This document shows, piece after piece, positions 19,329 to 28,828 of a DNA stretch of 64,000 nt. Source of the DNA: DATFKA01 sp035268885. GTDB taxonomy: Bacteria > Bacteroidota > Bacteroidia > Chitinophagales > Saprospiraceae. The notes under the pieces are model-generated. The model did not search any database. It saw only the letters and a list, made by a program, of their open reading frames with translations, and was not told the DNA's origin. Made by a program: the position numbers and the translations under genes. The DNA is taken from NCBI GenBank assembly GCA_035268885.1, contig DATFKA010000124.1, positions 1 through 64,000 of the forward strand, written 5' to 3'. Every line of letters begins with the position of its first letter. The stretch's first letter is position 1.

Positions 19329-20543
19329 ATGTCAAAAGTCCTGATTATTGGTGCCGGCGGAGTAGGAAGGGTCGTCACCTATAAATGTGCACAAAATGCA
19401 GATGTATTCTCTGAAATCATGTTGGCCAGCCGAACCGTTTCTAAATGTGATGTCATTGTGGCGGATGTAAAACGGGATACTGGCCATCAGCACATGAGTA
19501 CCGCCGCGGTAGATGCCGAGGATGTCCCCGCACTGGTGAAATTAATTCGGGATTTCGGAGCTGATCTCGTACTTCACGTGGCCCTGCCCTATCAGGATCT
19601 GACCATCATGGATGCTTGCCTGGAAGCGGGCGTTCACTATTTGGATACGGCCAACTACGAGCCTAAAGAAGAAGCCAAGTTTGAATACAGCTGGCAATGG
19701 GCTTATCAGGACAAATTTCGTGAAGCTGGCCTGACGGCAGTGCTGGGTTGTGGTTTTGATCCGGGTGTAACCGGGGTGTTTACCGCTCGGGCCGCGAAGC
19801 ACCATTTCGATGAAATACACTACCTCGATATCGTGGATTGTAATGCCGGGGACCACGGAAAAGCCTTTGCGACTAACTTTAACCCGGAAATCAATATTCG
19901 GGAAATCACCCAAAAGGGTAAGTACTTCGAAAACGGTGAATGGCATTATACGGAGCCTCACGAAGTCAAAAAAGTACTGAATTACCCAAACATCGGACCT
20001 AAAGATTCTTATCTGATTTACCATGAGGAATTAGAATCCTTAACCAAAAACTTCCCTTCGCTTAAACGCGCCCGTTTTTGGATGACTTTTGGTCAGGAAT
20101 ACCTGACGCATTTGCGCGTCATTCAAAATATTGGTATGGCCTCAATTGAGCCAGTAAAGCATAAAGGTATGGATATTGTTCCGCTGGAATTCCTAAAATC
20201 CGTATTGCCAGATCCGGGAAGCCTGGGAGACAATTATTCGGGAGAAACTTCCATTGGTTGTCGTATCCGGGGGCTAAAAGACGGAAAACAAAAGGACTAT
20301 TACATTTGGAATAATTGCCGCCACGAAGCAGCCTTCAAAGAAACGGGAGCACAGGGGGTTTCTTATACCACCGGCGTACCCGCAATGCTGGGAGCTAAGA
20401 TGGTTTTAACCGGCAAGTGGACCGGAGCCGGCGTCTTTAACGTGGAGGAGTTCAATCCGGATCCATTCCTGGCCGAATTAGGCGAGCAGGGTTTAGCCTG
20501 GCACGAAGAAGTCGGAGCTGATCTGGAATTTGAATACGCATAA
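19329..20543 (+). CDS. Saccharopine dehydrogenase family: carboxynorspermidine/carboxyspermidine dehydrogenase
   Basis: The 404-residue protein starts with a Rossmann motif, VLIIGAGGVGRVV, and belongs to the saccharopine dehydrogenase-like family. With the next gene (carboxynorspermidine decarboxylase) it forms the aspartate-semialdehyde route to spermidine or norspermidine: this enzyme reductively condenses aspartate semialdehyde with putrescine or diaminopropane. GCGFDPGVTGVF and the C-terminal TTGVPAMLGAKM are characteristic of this subgroup rather than of lysine-pathway enzymes. I place the start at the ATG at 19329, which opens directly onto the dinucleotide fold. The 43 codons upstream are read through the 88-bp mobile element. 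Whether spermidine or norspermidine is made cannot be decided here. Confidence 0.88.
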   Translation: MSKVLIIGAGGVGRVVTYKCAQNADVFSEIMLASRTVSKCDVIVADVKRDTGHQHMSTAAVDAEDVPALVKLIRDFGADLVLHVALPYQDLTIMDACLEAGVHYLDTANYEPKEEAKFEYSWQWAYQDKFREAGLTAVLGCGFDPGVTGVFTARAAKHHFDEIHYLDIVDCNAGDHGKAFATNFNPEINIREITQKGKYFENGEWHYTEPHEVKKVLNYPNIGPKDSYLIYHEELESLTKNFPSLKRARFWMTFGQEYLTHLRVIQNIGMASIEPVKHKGMDIVPLEFLKSVLPDPGSLGDNYSGETSIGCRIRGLKDGKQKDYYIWNNCRHEAAFKETGAQGVSYTTGVPAMLGAKMVLTGKWTGAGVFNVEEFNPDPFLAELGEQGLAWHEEVGADLEFEYA

Positions 20544-20553
20544 AGAAAAGGAA

Positions 20554-21708
20554 ATGAAAGTTATGAATAACTTCTATCAGCAGGTGCATGCACCTGCTTT
20601 TCTTATTGATCAGGCGCGACTGGAAAAAAATCTTAGCCTAATTGACAGCGTGCAAAAAAAAGCCGGCGTAAAGGTGATCCTTGCGCTGAAAGGTTTTGCC
20701 AACTGGCCTTTGTTTCCCTTGGTTTATCAATATCTACACGGAGCAACCGCCAGTTCCCTAAACGAAGCCCGCCTGATCTACGAAGAGATGGGGACTAAGG
20801 CACATACCTATTCTCCAGCCTACATAGAAGATGATTTTGCTGAATTAGTCAAATACAGCAGTTATTTAACCTTTAATTCAGGTAGCCAGCTAGAAAAATA
20901 CGCTAACTTGATTCAGGGTAAGGATATATCAATCGGACTTCGTGTAAATCCGGAATACTCTGAAGTGGCAACGGATTTGTATAACCCTGCCGTGCCGGGA
21001 TCGCGTTTGGGTATGTTGGCCAACCAACTACCAGCCGACTTGCCCGCCGTAGTAGAAGGTTTGCACGTGCATACCCTTTGTGAATCCTCCGCCGAAGCTA
21101 CCGAGCAATTAATTAGAGCCCTGGAGCAAAAATTTGGCGCGTATCTTCCCCAGTTGAAATGGGTCAACTTGGGTGGTGGACATTTAATGACGCGCAAGGA
21201 CTACGACCTTCCCCGTCTAATCGGAGCGCTGAAAGCCTTTAAGGCGCGCCATCCACATCTGGAAGTGATTATGGAACCGGGCAGTGCTATTGCCTGGGAG
21301 ACGGGTGAATTAGTAAGTACCGTTTTGGATATAGTAGAAAGTGGTGGAATTAAAACGGCCATCGTTGATGTTTCTTTTACCGCACATATGCCCGATACCC
21401 TGGAGATGCCTTATCGGCCTACGGTATTGGAGGCAAATAAAGAAGGGAAGGGAACTCACTTGTACCGGATTGGCGGCGTGAGCTGCCTGGCCGGCGATTT
21501 CATGGAAGTGTACGGTTTTGACCGGGAGCTAGCCGTAGGAGATCAGATCATTTTTTGGGATATGATTCACTACACCATGGTGAAGACCACGATGTTCAAC
21601 GGTGTGCAACATCCTTCTATATATTTGGCCGATAGCCGCAAGCCTAATCAGGCCCCTCAGTTATTACGAAAATTTGGCTATGAAGATTTCAAAATGCGGC
21701 TAGGTTAG
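20554..21708 (+). CDS. nspC: Carboxynorspermidine decarboxylase
   Basis: This is a fold-III PLP decarboxylase (alanine racemase-like barrel) that removes CO2 from carboxynorspermidine or carboxyspermidine. The PLP lysine is in VILALKGFANWP. The glycine-rich phosphate site VNLGGGHLMT, the segment IMEPGSAIAWETG and the active-site Cys region GGVSCLAGD are all visible. It follows the dehydrogenase gene by about 10 bases, so the pair is almost certainly one operon. The ATG at 20554 (or the next one at 20563) is preferred to the TTG at 20530, which overlaps the upstream stop. Confidence 0.92.
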   Translation: MKVMNNFYQQVHAPAFLIDQARLEKNLSLIDSVQKKAGVKVILALKGFANWPLFPLVYQYLHGATASSLNEARLIYEEMGTKAHTYSPAYIEDDFAELVKYSSYLTFNSGSQLEKYANLIQGKDISIGLRVNPEYSEVATDLYNPAVPGSRLGMLANQLPADLPAVVEGLHVHTLCESSAEATEQLIRALEQKFGAYLPQLKWVNLGGGHLMTRKDYDLPRLIGALKAFKARHPHLEVIMEPGSAIAWETGELVSTVLDIVESGGIKTAIVDVSFTAHMPDTLEMPYRPTVLEANKEGKGTHLYRIGGVSCLAGDFMEVYGFDRELAVGDQIIFWDMIHYTMVKTTMFNGVQHPSIYLADSRKPNQAPQLLRKFGYEDFKMRLG

Positions 21709-21807
21709 CTAATTATCCACTTGTCTCGTGGATAAAATCGAGCTTTACTCACACTATTGTGTGGAAAACTGTACCCTTTGATTATCTGGCTTAATACTTC
21801 TTTTGTG

Positions 21808-21815
21808 TATTTTTG
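21808..21815 (+). promoter_or_regulatory. TAnnTTTG-type box abutting the smc start
   Basis: TATTTTTG ends six bases before the smc ATG. If it is used as a -7 box, the transcript would start at or just beyond the ATG and be nearly leaderless. No -33 TTTG is seen at the usual spacing, so it may be chance. Confidence 0.25.
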
Positions 21816-21821
21816 CAGGCT

Positions 21822-24800
21822 ATGAGGTTAAAAAGTCTAGAAATAAAGGGATTTAAAAGTTTCGCCAATCAGACGGTGATTAACTTCCAGGAAGATGTCA
21901 TTGGCATCGTAGGCCCCAATGGTTCGGGAAAGTCTAATATCGTAGACGCGATCCGTTGGGTATTGGGAGAACAAAAAAGCCGGGAGCTGCGACTGGATCA
22001 AATGTCCAGTGTACTCTTTAATGGTACCAAGAAGCGTAAAGCTTCAGGGGTAGCCTCCGTATCGCTGACCTTTGAAAATACCAAAAACATCCTGCCTACC
22101 GAATATCAGGATGTTACCATTACCCGAATGCTTTACCGAACGGGAGAAAGCGAATACCGCCTCAACGGGGTTACCTGCCGTCTTAAAGACATTACCTCCC
22201 TTTTCCTGGACACCGGGATTGGCTCTAATTCCTACGCGATCATTGCACTCGGAATGGTGGATGATATTCTGGCTGATAAGGATAATTCCCGTCGCAAAAT
22301 GTTTGAGCAGGCCGCCGGTATTTCTAAATACAAAGTACGTAAACGCCAGGCGCTCAACAAGCTCAAAAATACCACAGCTGACTTGGATAGGGTAGAGGAC
22401 CTGTTGCACGAAATTGCGGGCAACCTCAAAAGTCTGGAACGGCAAGCCAAGCGAACCAAGCGCTACTTTGAGCTGAAAGAAAAATATAAAGAGTTGAGCG
22501 TCGAGCTGGCCCTTCTTCAGATGGAGAGCCATAAGCAGGACCAAAAACAATTGCAGCGCCAAATTGACGAGGAGCAGCAAAAATACCGCAAACTCGATGG
22601 CGAGATAAAAACCATCGAAGCGCAACTGGAAAAAAATAAAAAGGGTAACCTCGATAAAGAAAAAGCCCTTTCGGACCGACAAAGAGAACTCAACACCCTA
22701 GTCGGCCGCATCCGCGGAATGGAGAATGACCGCCGGATGGTAGAGCAAAAACAGCAGTTCATCCTGAATAATAAAGAGACGCTGGGTAAAGAAATACAGG
22801 AGGCCAGTCAAAAAGTGCAGCAGCTGCGGGATGATATCGAACACTATCGCGAAGAACTAAACCTCGAAAAACGCGTAGAGGCCCGGCTGGAACAAGAACT
22901 GGAAGCTGCCGAGGAAGAATTACAGAAAGTACGAGCCAGCCACGGCTCCGTCAAGGAAGACCTGGATCAGGTTATGCAGGTCCAGCAGGCCAAAGAGCGT
23001 GAACTCTACGAATTGGAAAAGCAAAAAGCGATCAATTTCAACGAAATAGAGAATAATCGCCAGGAACGACAGCGCACCGAGAATGATCGTCAAAAGCGGG
23101 AAGGAGAAGTCAAAGATCTCCACGCTAAAATGGAAGAGTTACAGAGCCGGGAAAATATAGAAAAAGCGACACTCGCCGAGCTGGAACAAAAAGAAGAAAA
23201 GCGCCTGGCTGAACTCGAAAGTACCGAAGCCGAAGCCGAAAAAGTGAATCGCCGCATTACCAAGGTCCGCCGCGAGCTCGATGCCAAACGCAACGAATTC
23301 AAATTAACGAAGAGTATGGTGGAAAACCTGGAAGGTTTTCCGGAATCCATCAAGTTTCTGAAGAGCAGTAAAGAGTGGAAAGAAGAAGCTCCCTTGCTGT
23401 CCGATATTATGTACGTGAGCGATACCTATCGGGTGGCGATTGAAAACTACCTCGATCCCTATCTGAACTACTATGTGGTGGATACACTCAAGGATGCTTA
23501 CGAGGCTATTCAACTTCTGGGTCGTTCTCAAAAAGGGAAGGCCAACTTTTTTGTACTGGAAGCCTTTCAGGACTACACGGCCCCCATGACCCTGGTACCC
23601 GATATGCATCGGGCCATTGACCTGGTACAGACCGATCCAAAATACTTCAATCTGGTTAGTTACCTTTTAGAGAACGTTCTCCTGACGGAAAAAGAGCACT
23701 TTAACGGTGCTCTACCCGAGCAGGATGTAGTCGTTTTGTCGATAAGTGGGCGTCTAATTCAAAAGCGCTTTTCGGTCTCTGGCGGCTCCATTGGCTTATT
23801 CGAAGGAAAAAGAATCGGGCGACAAAAAAACCTGGAGCTACTGGATGAGTCCATCAAGCAGTCGGAGGTAGAAGAGGACCAATATGCCACCACCTTTTAC
23901 AATCTGAAAAAGAAGATCGAAGCGCTGAAAGCCGAAAGACTTGATCAACAAATCCAAGCCCAGCAAAATCGTTTGAATCAACTCGTTCAGGAACGCGTTT
24001 CCTTTAGCACGCGACTGGAAAATTTTGAGTCCTTTATTCAGGAAGTCATCGATAAAGAAGCTAAAATAAACGAGCGGATTACGGCTTTACAAAAAGCCAA
24101 TGCCGAAATTGAAAAGGCGATTGAGACCAAACAGCAAGAGGTCAATCAGGCAAAAGAGTCCATCGCAAATACGGACGGTAGCTACCGAAAACTAGCGGAT
24201 CAACTCAGCGAAATCTCTACGGCTTATAATGAGAAGAATATTCAATTTATCCGCCAGCAAAATAAAGTTTCTACCTTCCAAAAGGAGTTGAGCTTCCGGG
24301 AAAAAGAATTGGAAAATACCCAGTCGAAATTGCAGCGCGACCAAAAACAATTGGGATCTGCCGACCAGGAAATTGATCAATTGGGCAGCGAATCCCTCCA
24401 GATGCAGGAAAAACTGGAAGTGCTTTATAAACAAAGAAAAGAAAAGGAGAGTCTGCTCACCGAGGCCGAACAGACTTACTTCAAGGCCCGTGGCACGATT
24501 ACCGAACTGGAAGACCAACTGCGAAAACAAAACCGTCAGTTACAGGATTTACAAATCCTGATTAACAAACTCAAGGAGAAATTCAACGATGTAAAATACC
24601 AGATCTCTACCATTGCCCAGCGTTTCAAGATTGAGTTTGACGTCAGTATCAACGAAATCATCAATCAAGAACCCAAGCGGGATCAGCCGCAGGAGGTACT
24701 AGAAGATAAAGTAGAGAAGCTGCGGAGCCGCCTGCAGAATTATGGAGAGATCAACCCCATGGCCGTTGAAGCATTTGATGAAATGAAAGATCGCCACGAT

Positions 24801-25376
24801 AATATCACCCAGCAACGGGATGATATTGTAGAGGCCAAAGCCAGCCTGGAAGAGACCATCAAAGAAATCGAAGAAACCGCTACTCAGCAATTCCTGGATG
24901 CCTTTGAGAAAGCCCGTAATTACTTTATCGAAGTGTTCCGTAGCCTATTTACCGAAGATGACACCTGTGATCTGATGTTGCTGGATCCGGATGATCCGCT
25001 CGAATCGAAAATTGAGATCATCGCCAAACCTAAGGGGAAGCGGCCGCAGAGTATCAGCCAATTATCCGGTGGAGAAAAAACGCTGACCGCCACGGCGCTG
25101 TTATTTGCGCTCTACCTACTGAAGCCCGCGCCTTTCTGTATTTTTGATGAAGTCGATGCGCCGCTGGATGATGCCAATATTCTGAAGTTCAATAAGATTA
25201 TTAAGCAATTCTCAAAGGAGTCACAATTTATCATCGTCACCCATAACAAATTGACCATGGCGGCCGTGGACACCATCTACGGAGTTTATATGGGAGAGCA
25301 GGGCGTCTCAGGTGTAATGCCCGTGGATTTTCGGGATTACGATCATAAGATCAGTTTTGAGGCAGCGGGAGGTTAA
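21822..25376 (+). CDS. smc: Chromosome segregation ATPase SMC
   Basis: SMC compacts and segregates the chromosome as a dimer with ScpA/ScpB. The 1184-residue protein has all expected parts: the N-terminal head with Walker A GPNGSGKS (31-38), a coiled coil rich in Glu/Gln/Lys, the hinge around 505-660, the returning coiled coil, and the C-terminal head with signature LSGGEK (about 1078) and Walker B CIFDEVDAPLDD (about 1105). The ATG at 21822 gives the canonical MRLKSLEIKGFKSF start. The TTG at 21813 is a worse choice. Its stop interlocks with that of the convergent AsmA-like gene on a shared TTAA. Confidence 0.97.
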   Translation: MRLKSLEIKGFKSFANQTVINFQEDVIGIVGPNGSGKSNIVDAIRWVLGEQKSRELRLDQMSSVLFNGTKKRKASGVASVSLTFENTKNILPTEYQDVTITRMLYRTGESEYRLNGVTCRLKDITSLFLDTGIGSNSYAIIALGMVDDILADKDNSRRKMFEQAAGISKYKVRKRQALNKLKNTTADLDRVEDLLHEIAGNLKSLERQAKRTKRYFELKEKYKELSVELALLQMESHKQDQKQLQRQIDEEQQKYRKLDGEIKTIEAQLEKNKKGNLDKEKALSDRQRELNTLVGRIRGMENDRRMVEQKQQFILNNKETLGKEIQEASQKVQQLRDDIEHYREELNLEKRVEARLEQELEAAEEELQKVRASHGSVKEDLDQVMQVQQAKERELYELEKQKAINFNEIENNRQERQRTENDRQKREGEVKDLHAKMEELQSRENIEKATLAELEQKEEKRLAELESTEAEAEKVNRRITKVRRELDAKRNEFKLTKSMVENLEGFPESIKFLKSSKEWKEEAPLLSDIMYVSDTYRVAIENYLDPYLNYYVVDTLKDAYEAIQLLGRSQKGKANFFVLEAFQDYTAPMTLVPDMHRAIDLVQTDPKYFNLVSYLLENVLLTEKEHFNGALPEQDVVVLSISGRLIQKRFSVSGGSIGLFEGKRIGRQKNLELLDESIKQSEVEEDQYATTFYNLKKKIEALKAERLDQQIQAQQNRLNQLVQERVSFSTRLENFESFIQEVIDKEAKINERITALQKANAEIEKAIETKQQEVNQAKESIANTDGSYRKLADQLSEISTAYNEKNIQFIRQQNKVSTFQKELSFREKELENTQSKLQRDQKQLGSADQEIDQLGSESLQMQEKLEVLYKQRKEKESLLTEAEQTYFKARGTITELEDQLRKQNRQLQDLQILINKLKEKFNDVKYQISTIAQRFKIEFDVSINEIINQEPKRDQPQEVLEDKVEKLRSRLQNYGEINPMAVEAFDEMKDRHDNITQQRDDIVEAKASLEETIKEIEETATQQFLDAFEKARNYFIEVFRSLFTEDDTCDLMLLDPDDPLESKIEIIAKPKGKRPQSISQLSGGEKTLTATALLFALYLLKPAPFCIFDEVDAPLDDANILKFNKIIKQFSKESQFIIVTHNKLTMAAVDTIYGVYMGEQGVSGVMPVDFRDYDHKISFEAAGG

Positions 25377-28300
25377 TTCCCTCCACCACCCGTTTTCTTT
25401 TTCTTCTTGAAGGGATTAAACTCTTCCAGTTCCTTTTTGAGCCGGTCGACTTCCTTATTCTTGAGAAGAGTATCTAGTACCTGTTTGGCCGGGTCTTTTA
25501 GCAAGCTATCGGCTTTACTTTTCAGTAGGGAATCGACCTTACTGCCTGCTTTTTTCTTCAGAGAGTCTACCTGTTGATCCAATACCGTTTTAGCAGAATC
25601 TACGGCTTCCTCTGCTTTTTGCTTGAGTTTTTCTTTTTCTGTAGCCAGTGTATCCCGAAGTCGGTCCTTTTGCTTATTGATCTCCTCTTCAGCCTTTTGC
25701 GCAACGGCTTCTTTAAGGCTGGTTTGGCCATCAGCTCCCAATAGACTAATTCCAAATTTAGGGCTCTTGATAGTACCCGAGAGGTGGATGAGTAGATTGA
25801 CGGTCTCACTTTGCTGTAGGTTAATCCCTAATTGCTGTGCTTGTTGTTTCACTACATCCATGCTTTGACCAAGCGCATCGGTCAGGGCGTTATTGTCCAG
25901 TTTTTCACGTGGAATAGCTGCTTTGATGTCGTAGTTCATTTCCATATTCAGGCCATGTCGGCCGGCAATGGTCATGGGGATACCATCTACAGCTAAGTCG
26001 AAAGGTTTAACTTCCACTGCTCCATCTACTACTTCAATCCAATTCCTGGTATTCGCCAAATTCACGGCATCCTGTAGTTCAATAATGCGCAGTTTTTCGC
26101 CCAACTTTTCCAGTGGTGGGTATTTTTTGATGGTACCGTTGATGGTCTCCAGAAACCCTTTGGCGTCGAGGGTATTCAGATTGGGCATCATCCCTTTACC
26201 AAGGGTTCCGCTCAGACTCAGGGAAGTATTAAAGATGCCTTCCAGAAATTGTCCGATCGGCGCCAGTTGCTGGAAGGTGTTTAGAGTTTGGAAAGACTCC
26301 TGGAAGCGCAGTCGACTCAGGTCTAGTTTCATCCCATAATAGGGTTCAGCAGGATCTTCCGTATCATACCTTCCGGTAAAAGCGGCCTGACCACCCAGCG
26401 TTTCACCCTGGACATCGCGCAATTCGACCGCCCGATCAGCCACATTAAGCACACCGTCTAAGTTTTTGATTTTCATGTTGGTATACAACAGATCTTTGAC
26501 CTTTGCTGCGATGGTCATATTGATATTATCCGGAACCAGGATGATTCCCCCCTCCATTCTTTCATCATTGGTGGCTTCCGGTTGGTTTTCGGTGGTACCC
26601 GATTCGTCAACCAACTCCATGAAGTGATTTAAATTCAGATAATTGGAGTTGACCTGAATATCGCCCTGGAGAGTCTCCTTATTAAAGGCATAATCAAAGC
26701 CGTTTCGGATTTCACCTGACATCTGAATATCGCTTTCGTCTATTTTTGCGGAAGCGGAACTAATCGTAAATTCATTAGGTGTAAACTGCCCCTTCACCTG
26801 GGCATCATTAATCGTATACCGCTCATAATCAATTTGACGGGCGGTTAAATCAGTCGTAAAATCGAAGCGATCAAAAACGGTAGGGGAGGAGGATACCCCG
26901 GTATCCAACTGTCCGGCGGTAGGCTCTTGATTGGGCGCAGCGGGAGCGGGCATCCATTCGTCCACCAGAAAATAATCAGATTCGAGCTTTACATTACCTT
27001 TCATCGTAGTGTTAGGGGAGAAATAGGCGAGAATATTATCGATGCGTCCGCGCCCCCTCAAGTCGCTTTCACCTAGTTTAGCTTCCAGCTGTTCTACCGC
27101 TACAAAGCGTGGACTAAAATCCATTTGAACCTGATCCACGGATATGGTCGGATAGGCCGTGGATTTATACAGTATATTACGAGCTTGCAGGGTCCCTCCC
27201 ATATTCACCGCCTCGTAATCACCACTTTCAATTTCCTGCATACTGGTGCGCGCTTCCACATCGGCTACGATTTGCCCCTGTAATTCATCGATGCCTTCTA
27301 CCGGAAAAGCCTGTGCCAGCTCTGCCAGATCTAATTTCCCGTCGATGCGAGTATCAATGGTCGGATTGGACAGGGGGCGAGTTAACTGAAAACGACCTCC
27401 GATGGGATTTTGACCAATCTGTAAATTAAAATCAGGAATATCGACCTGCAGTTGATCCAGGTCGCTACCCGGACTATTAATACTGGCCTGGGCACGAATA
27501 TCGGATATCCCCAGGGGCAGATCAGGATACTGTATATTGGCGCCATTAACTTTTAGATTGGCGGCAATGGCGGGCATTCGATTATTGGCAGCACTGTAAG
27601 TACCTTCGATTTTAGCGTCAAGCGCAAAATCCCCGTCCGCCCGAACCTCTTCGTAGCCTTCCAGATAAGCCCCGGGCACAATGCTCAACAGATTCTTGAA
27701 GTCATTGGAAGGAGCATTGATCAACAAGTCCATAATAATGTCACTGCCCTGCATACGCACTGCTCCATCTCCTTTCAGTTGGAGAGCATTGATATTTAGC
27801 AAGTTATCTTTTAAGGTGTAAGTGTTGGTAGACTGATCAATATTAAAAATAGCGTCCAGCGTAGTGACGGCCTTGTTCAAATACGGAATACCACCGTAAT
27901 TCACGCCTAAGGCGGCAATTTGGGTATAGGTATCGAGGTCATAAACCGTACTGGTGAAAGCACCTTTACCTTCGTGATTGATCCCGTTTGCCTCGACGTA
28001 GGTATCCAGGCTTTCATCATCGTAGATCAAATTACCTTCCTTAATGGTGTACTTATCCAGTTCGATTTTATAGTCTACGGTGGCGGTATCATTTGCGACG
28101 GGCTCCTGGGCTGCCGCTGTTTTGGCAATGTTATAGTTCGCACGTCCATCCGATAGTACCAGCACATGGATGTCAGGTCGATCCAGATCGATATTTTTAA
28201 TATTGATGGGCTGCTGTCGCAAAACGGAAAGGAGATCGAGGGTGACGGCGACTTCCTCGGCATTGGCCAGGCGAATGTCCTGAAAGTCGTCTATTCCTTT

Positions 28301-28522
28301 TACTGTAAAATCATTTAAGGCCAGGGTTAGATCCGGAAAATGACGAAATACACTCAGACTTACGGTGCCAAAATCAACTTCCGCATTAACATTATTATTG
28401 ATGATGGTTTTAGTCTTGGCTACCAATTGATCTTTGAAAAGGTAAGGAACCGCTGCCAGGGCACCAATCAGTACTACCAAAAAAATCAACAGACCTAAAA
28501 ACATTCGTTTTATTACTCTCAT
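25373..28522 (-). CDS. AsmA-like envelope protein
   Basis: The 1049-residue protein has one N-terminal membrane anchor (about 7-29) followed by a very long, repetitive beta-rich periplasmic domain typical of AsmA/TamB-like 'bridge' proteins that handle lipid traffic to, or assembly of, the outer membrane. The start region, with FRHFPDLTLALNDFTVKG, and the C-terminal region, with LHLSGTIKSPKFGISLLG, match AsmA N- and C-terminal modules. The last 130 residues form a charged Lys/Glu/Asp-rich helix with several KADSLL-type repeats, ending in GGGGN. That tail is longer than in plain AsmA. It converges on smc with a 4-base stop overlap. Confidence 0.85.
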   Translation of the reverse strand: MRVIKRMFLGLLIFLVVLIGALAAVPYLFKDQLVAKTKTIINNNVNAEVDFGTVSLSVFRHFPDLTLALNDFTVKGIDDFQDIRLANAEEVAVTLDLLSVLRQQPINIKNIDLDRPDIHVLVLSDGRANYNIAKTAAAQEPVANDTATVDYKIELDKYTIKEGNLIYDDESLDTYVEANGINHEGKGAFTSTVYDLDTYTQIAALGVNYGGIPYLNKAVTTLDAIFNIDQSTNTYTLKDNLLNINALQLKGDGAVRMQGSDIIMDLLINAPSNDFKNLLSIVPGAYLEGYEEVRADGDFALDAKIEGTYSAANNRMPAIAANLKVNGANIQYPDLPLGISDIRAQASINSPGSDLDQLQVDIPDFNLQIGQNPIGGRFQLTRPLSNPTIDTRIDGKLDLAELAQAFPVEGIDELQGQIVADVEARTSMQEIESGDYEAVNMGGTLQARNILYKSTAYPTISVDQVQMDFSPRFVAVEQLEAKLGESDLRGRGRIDNILAYFSPNTTMKGNVKLESDYFLVDEWMPAPAAPNQEPTAGQLDTGVSSSPTVFDRFDFTTDLTARQIDYERYTINDAQVKGQFTPNEFTISSASAKIDESDIQMSGEIRNGFDYAFNKETLQGDIQVNSNYLNLNHFMELVDESGTTENQPEATNDERMEGGIILVPDNINMTIAAKVKDLLYTNMKIKNLDGVLNVADRAVELRDVQGETLGGQAAFTGRYDTEDPAEPYYGMKLDLSRLRFQESFQTLNTFQQLAPIGQFLEGIFNTSLSLSGTLGKGMMPNLNTLDAKGFLETINGTIKKYPPLEKLGEKLRIIELQDAVNLANTRNWIEVVDGAVEVKPFDLAVDGIPMTIAGRHGLNMEMNYDIKAAIPREKLDNNALTDALGQSMDVVKQQAQQLGINLQQSETVNLLIHLSGTIKSPKFGISLLGADGQTSLKEAVAQKAEEEINKQKDRLRDTLATEKEKLKQKAEEAVDSAKTVLDQQVDSLKKKAGSKVDSLLKSKADSLLKDPAKQVLDTLLKNKEVDRLKKELEEFNPFKKKKKTGGGGN

Positions 28523-28653
28523 GGTTTTCGTTTTATCATTTGTGTCTAGGATTTAATCCCCTAGCCACTGGATGCAGCAAACTATCTAAATACATAACGC
28601 TTAGTTGTTATAAAAGTGTGAAAGTATTCTCAATAAATTAAAATAAAGTCTGG

Positions 28654-28818
28654 TAAGTAGGTTGCCCATATTGAGTCTGTAATAAGGTGCTGGCTTTTTT
28701 GGGCTAGTTCGAGGCGCAAAAATCGCGGATAGCCTAGCTATCCAAGGCTTTTTGCAACGAAGAAATCGCCCCAAAAAAGACGCAGATTATTGCTTGATTT
28801 AATTGGGCAACCTACTTA
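28654..28818. repeat. 165-bp symmetric palindromic element upstream of the transporter
   Basis: The outermost 15 bases are perfect inverted repeats (TAAGTAGGTTGCCCA at 28654-28668, its complement at 28804-28818). The exact midpoint holds GGATAGCctaGCTATCC (28727-28743). Between them further arms pair imperfectly (GGCTTTTTTGGGC with GCCCCAAAAAAG; GGCGCAAAAA with CTTTTTGC). The whole element could fold into one long hairpin. It has no coding capacity and looks like a non-autonomous mobile element. A TA target duplication is possible, but cannot be told from the palindrome itself. Confidence 0.75.
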
Positions 28819-28824
28819 TATTTG
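28817..28824 (+). promoter_or_regulatory. TAnnTTTG-type box at the palindrome boundary
   Basis: TATATTTG matches the Bacteroidota -7 consensus. Its first two bases are the last two of the 165-bp palindrome. It ends four bases before the preferred transporter ATG, so any transcript from it would be close to leaderless. Confidence 0.3.
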
Positions 28825-28828
28825 CCCT

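Noticed and set aside
28790..28828. Upstream TTG start for the transporter
   Set aside because: These codons lie within the 165-bp palindrome. The ATG at 28829 gives the first hydrophobic segment of the family directly.
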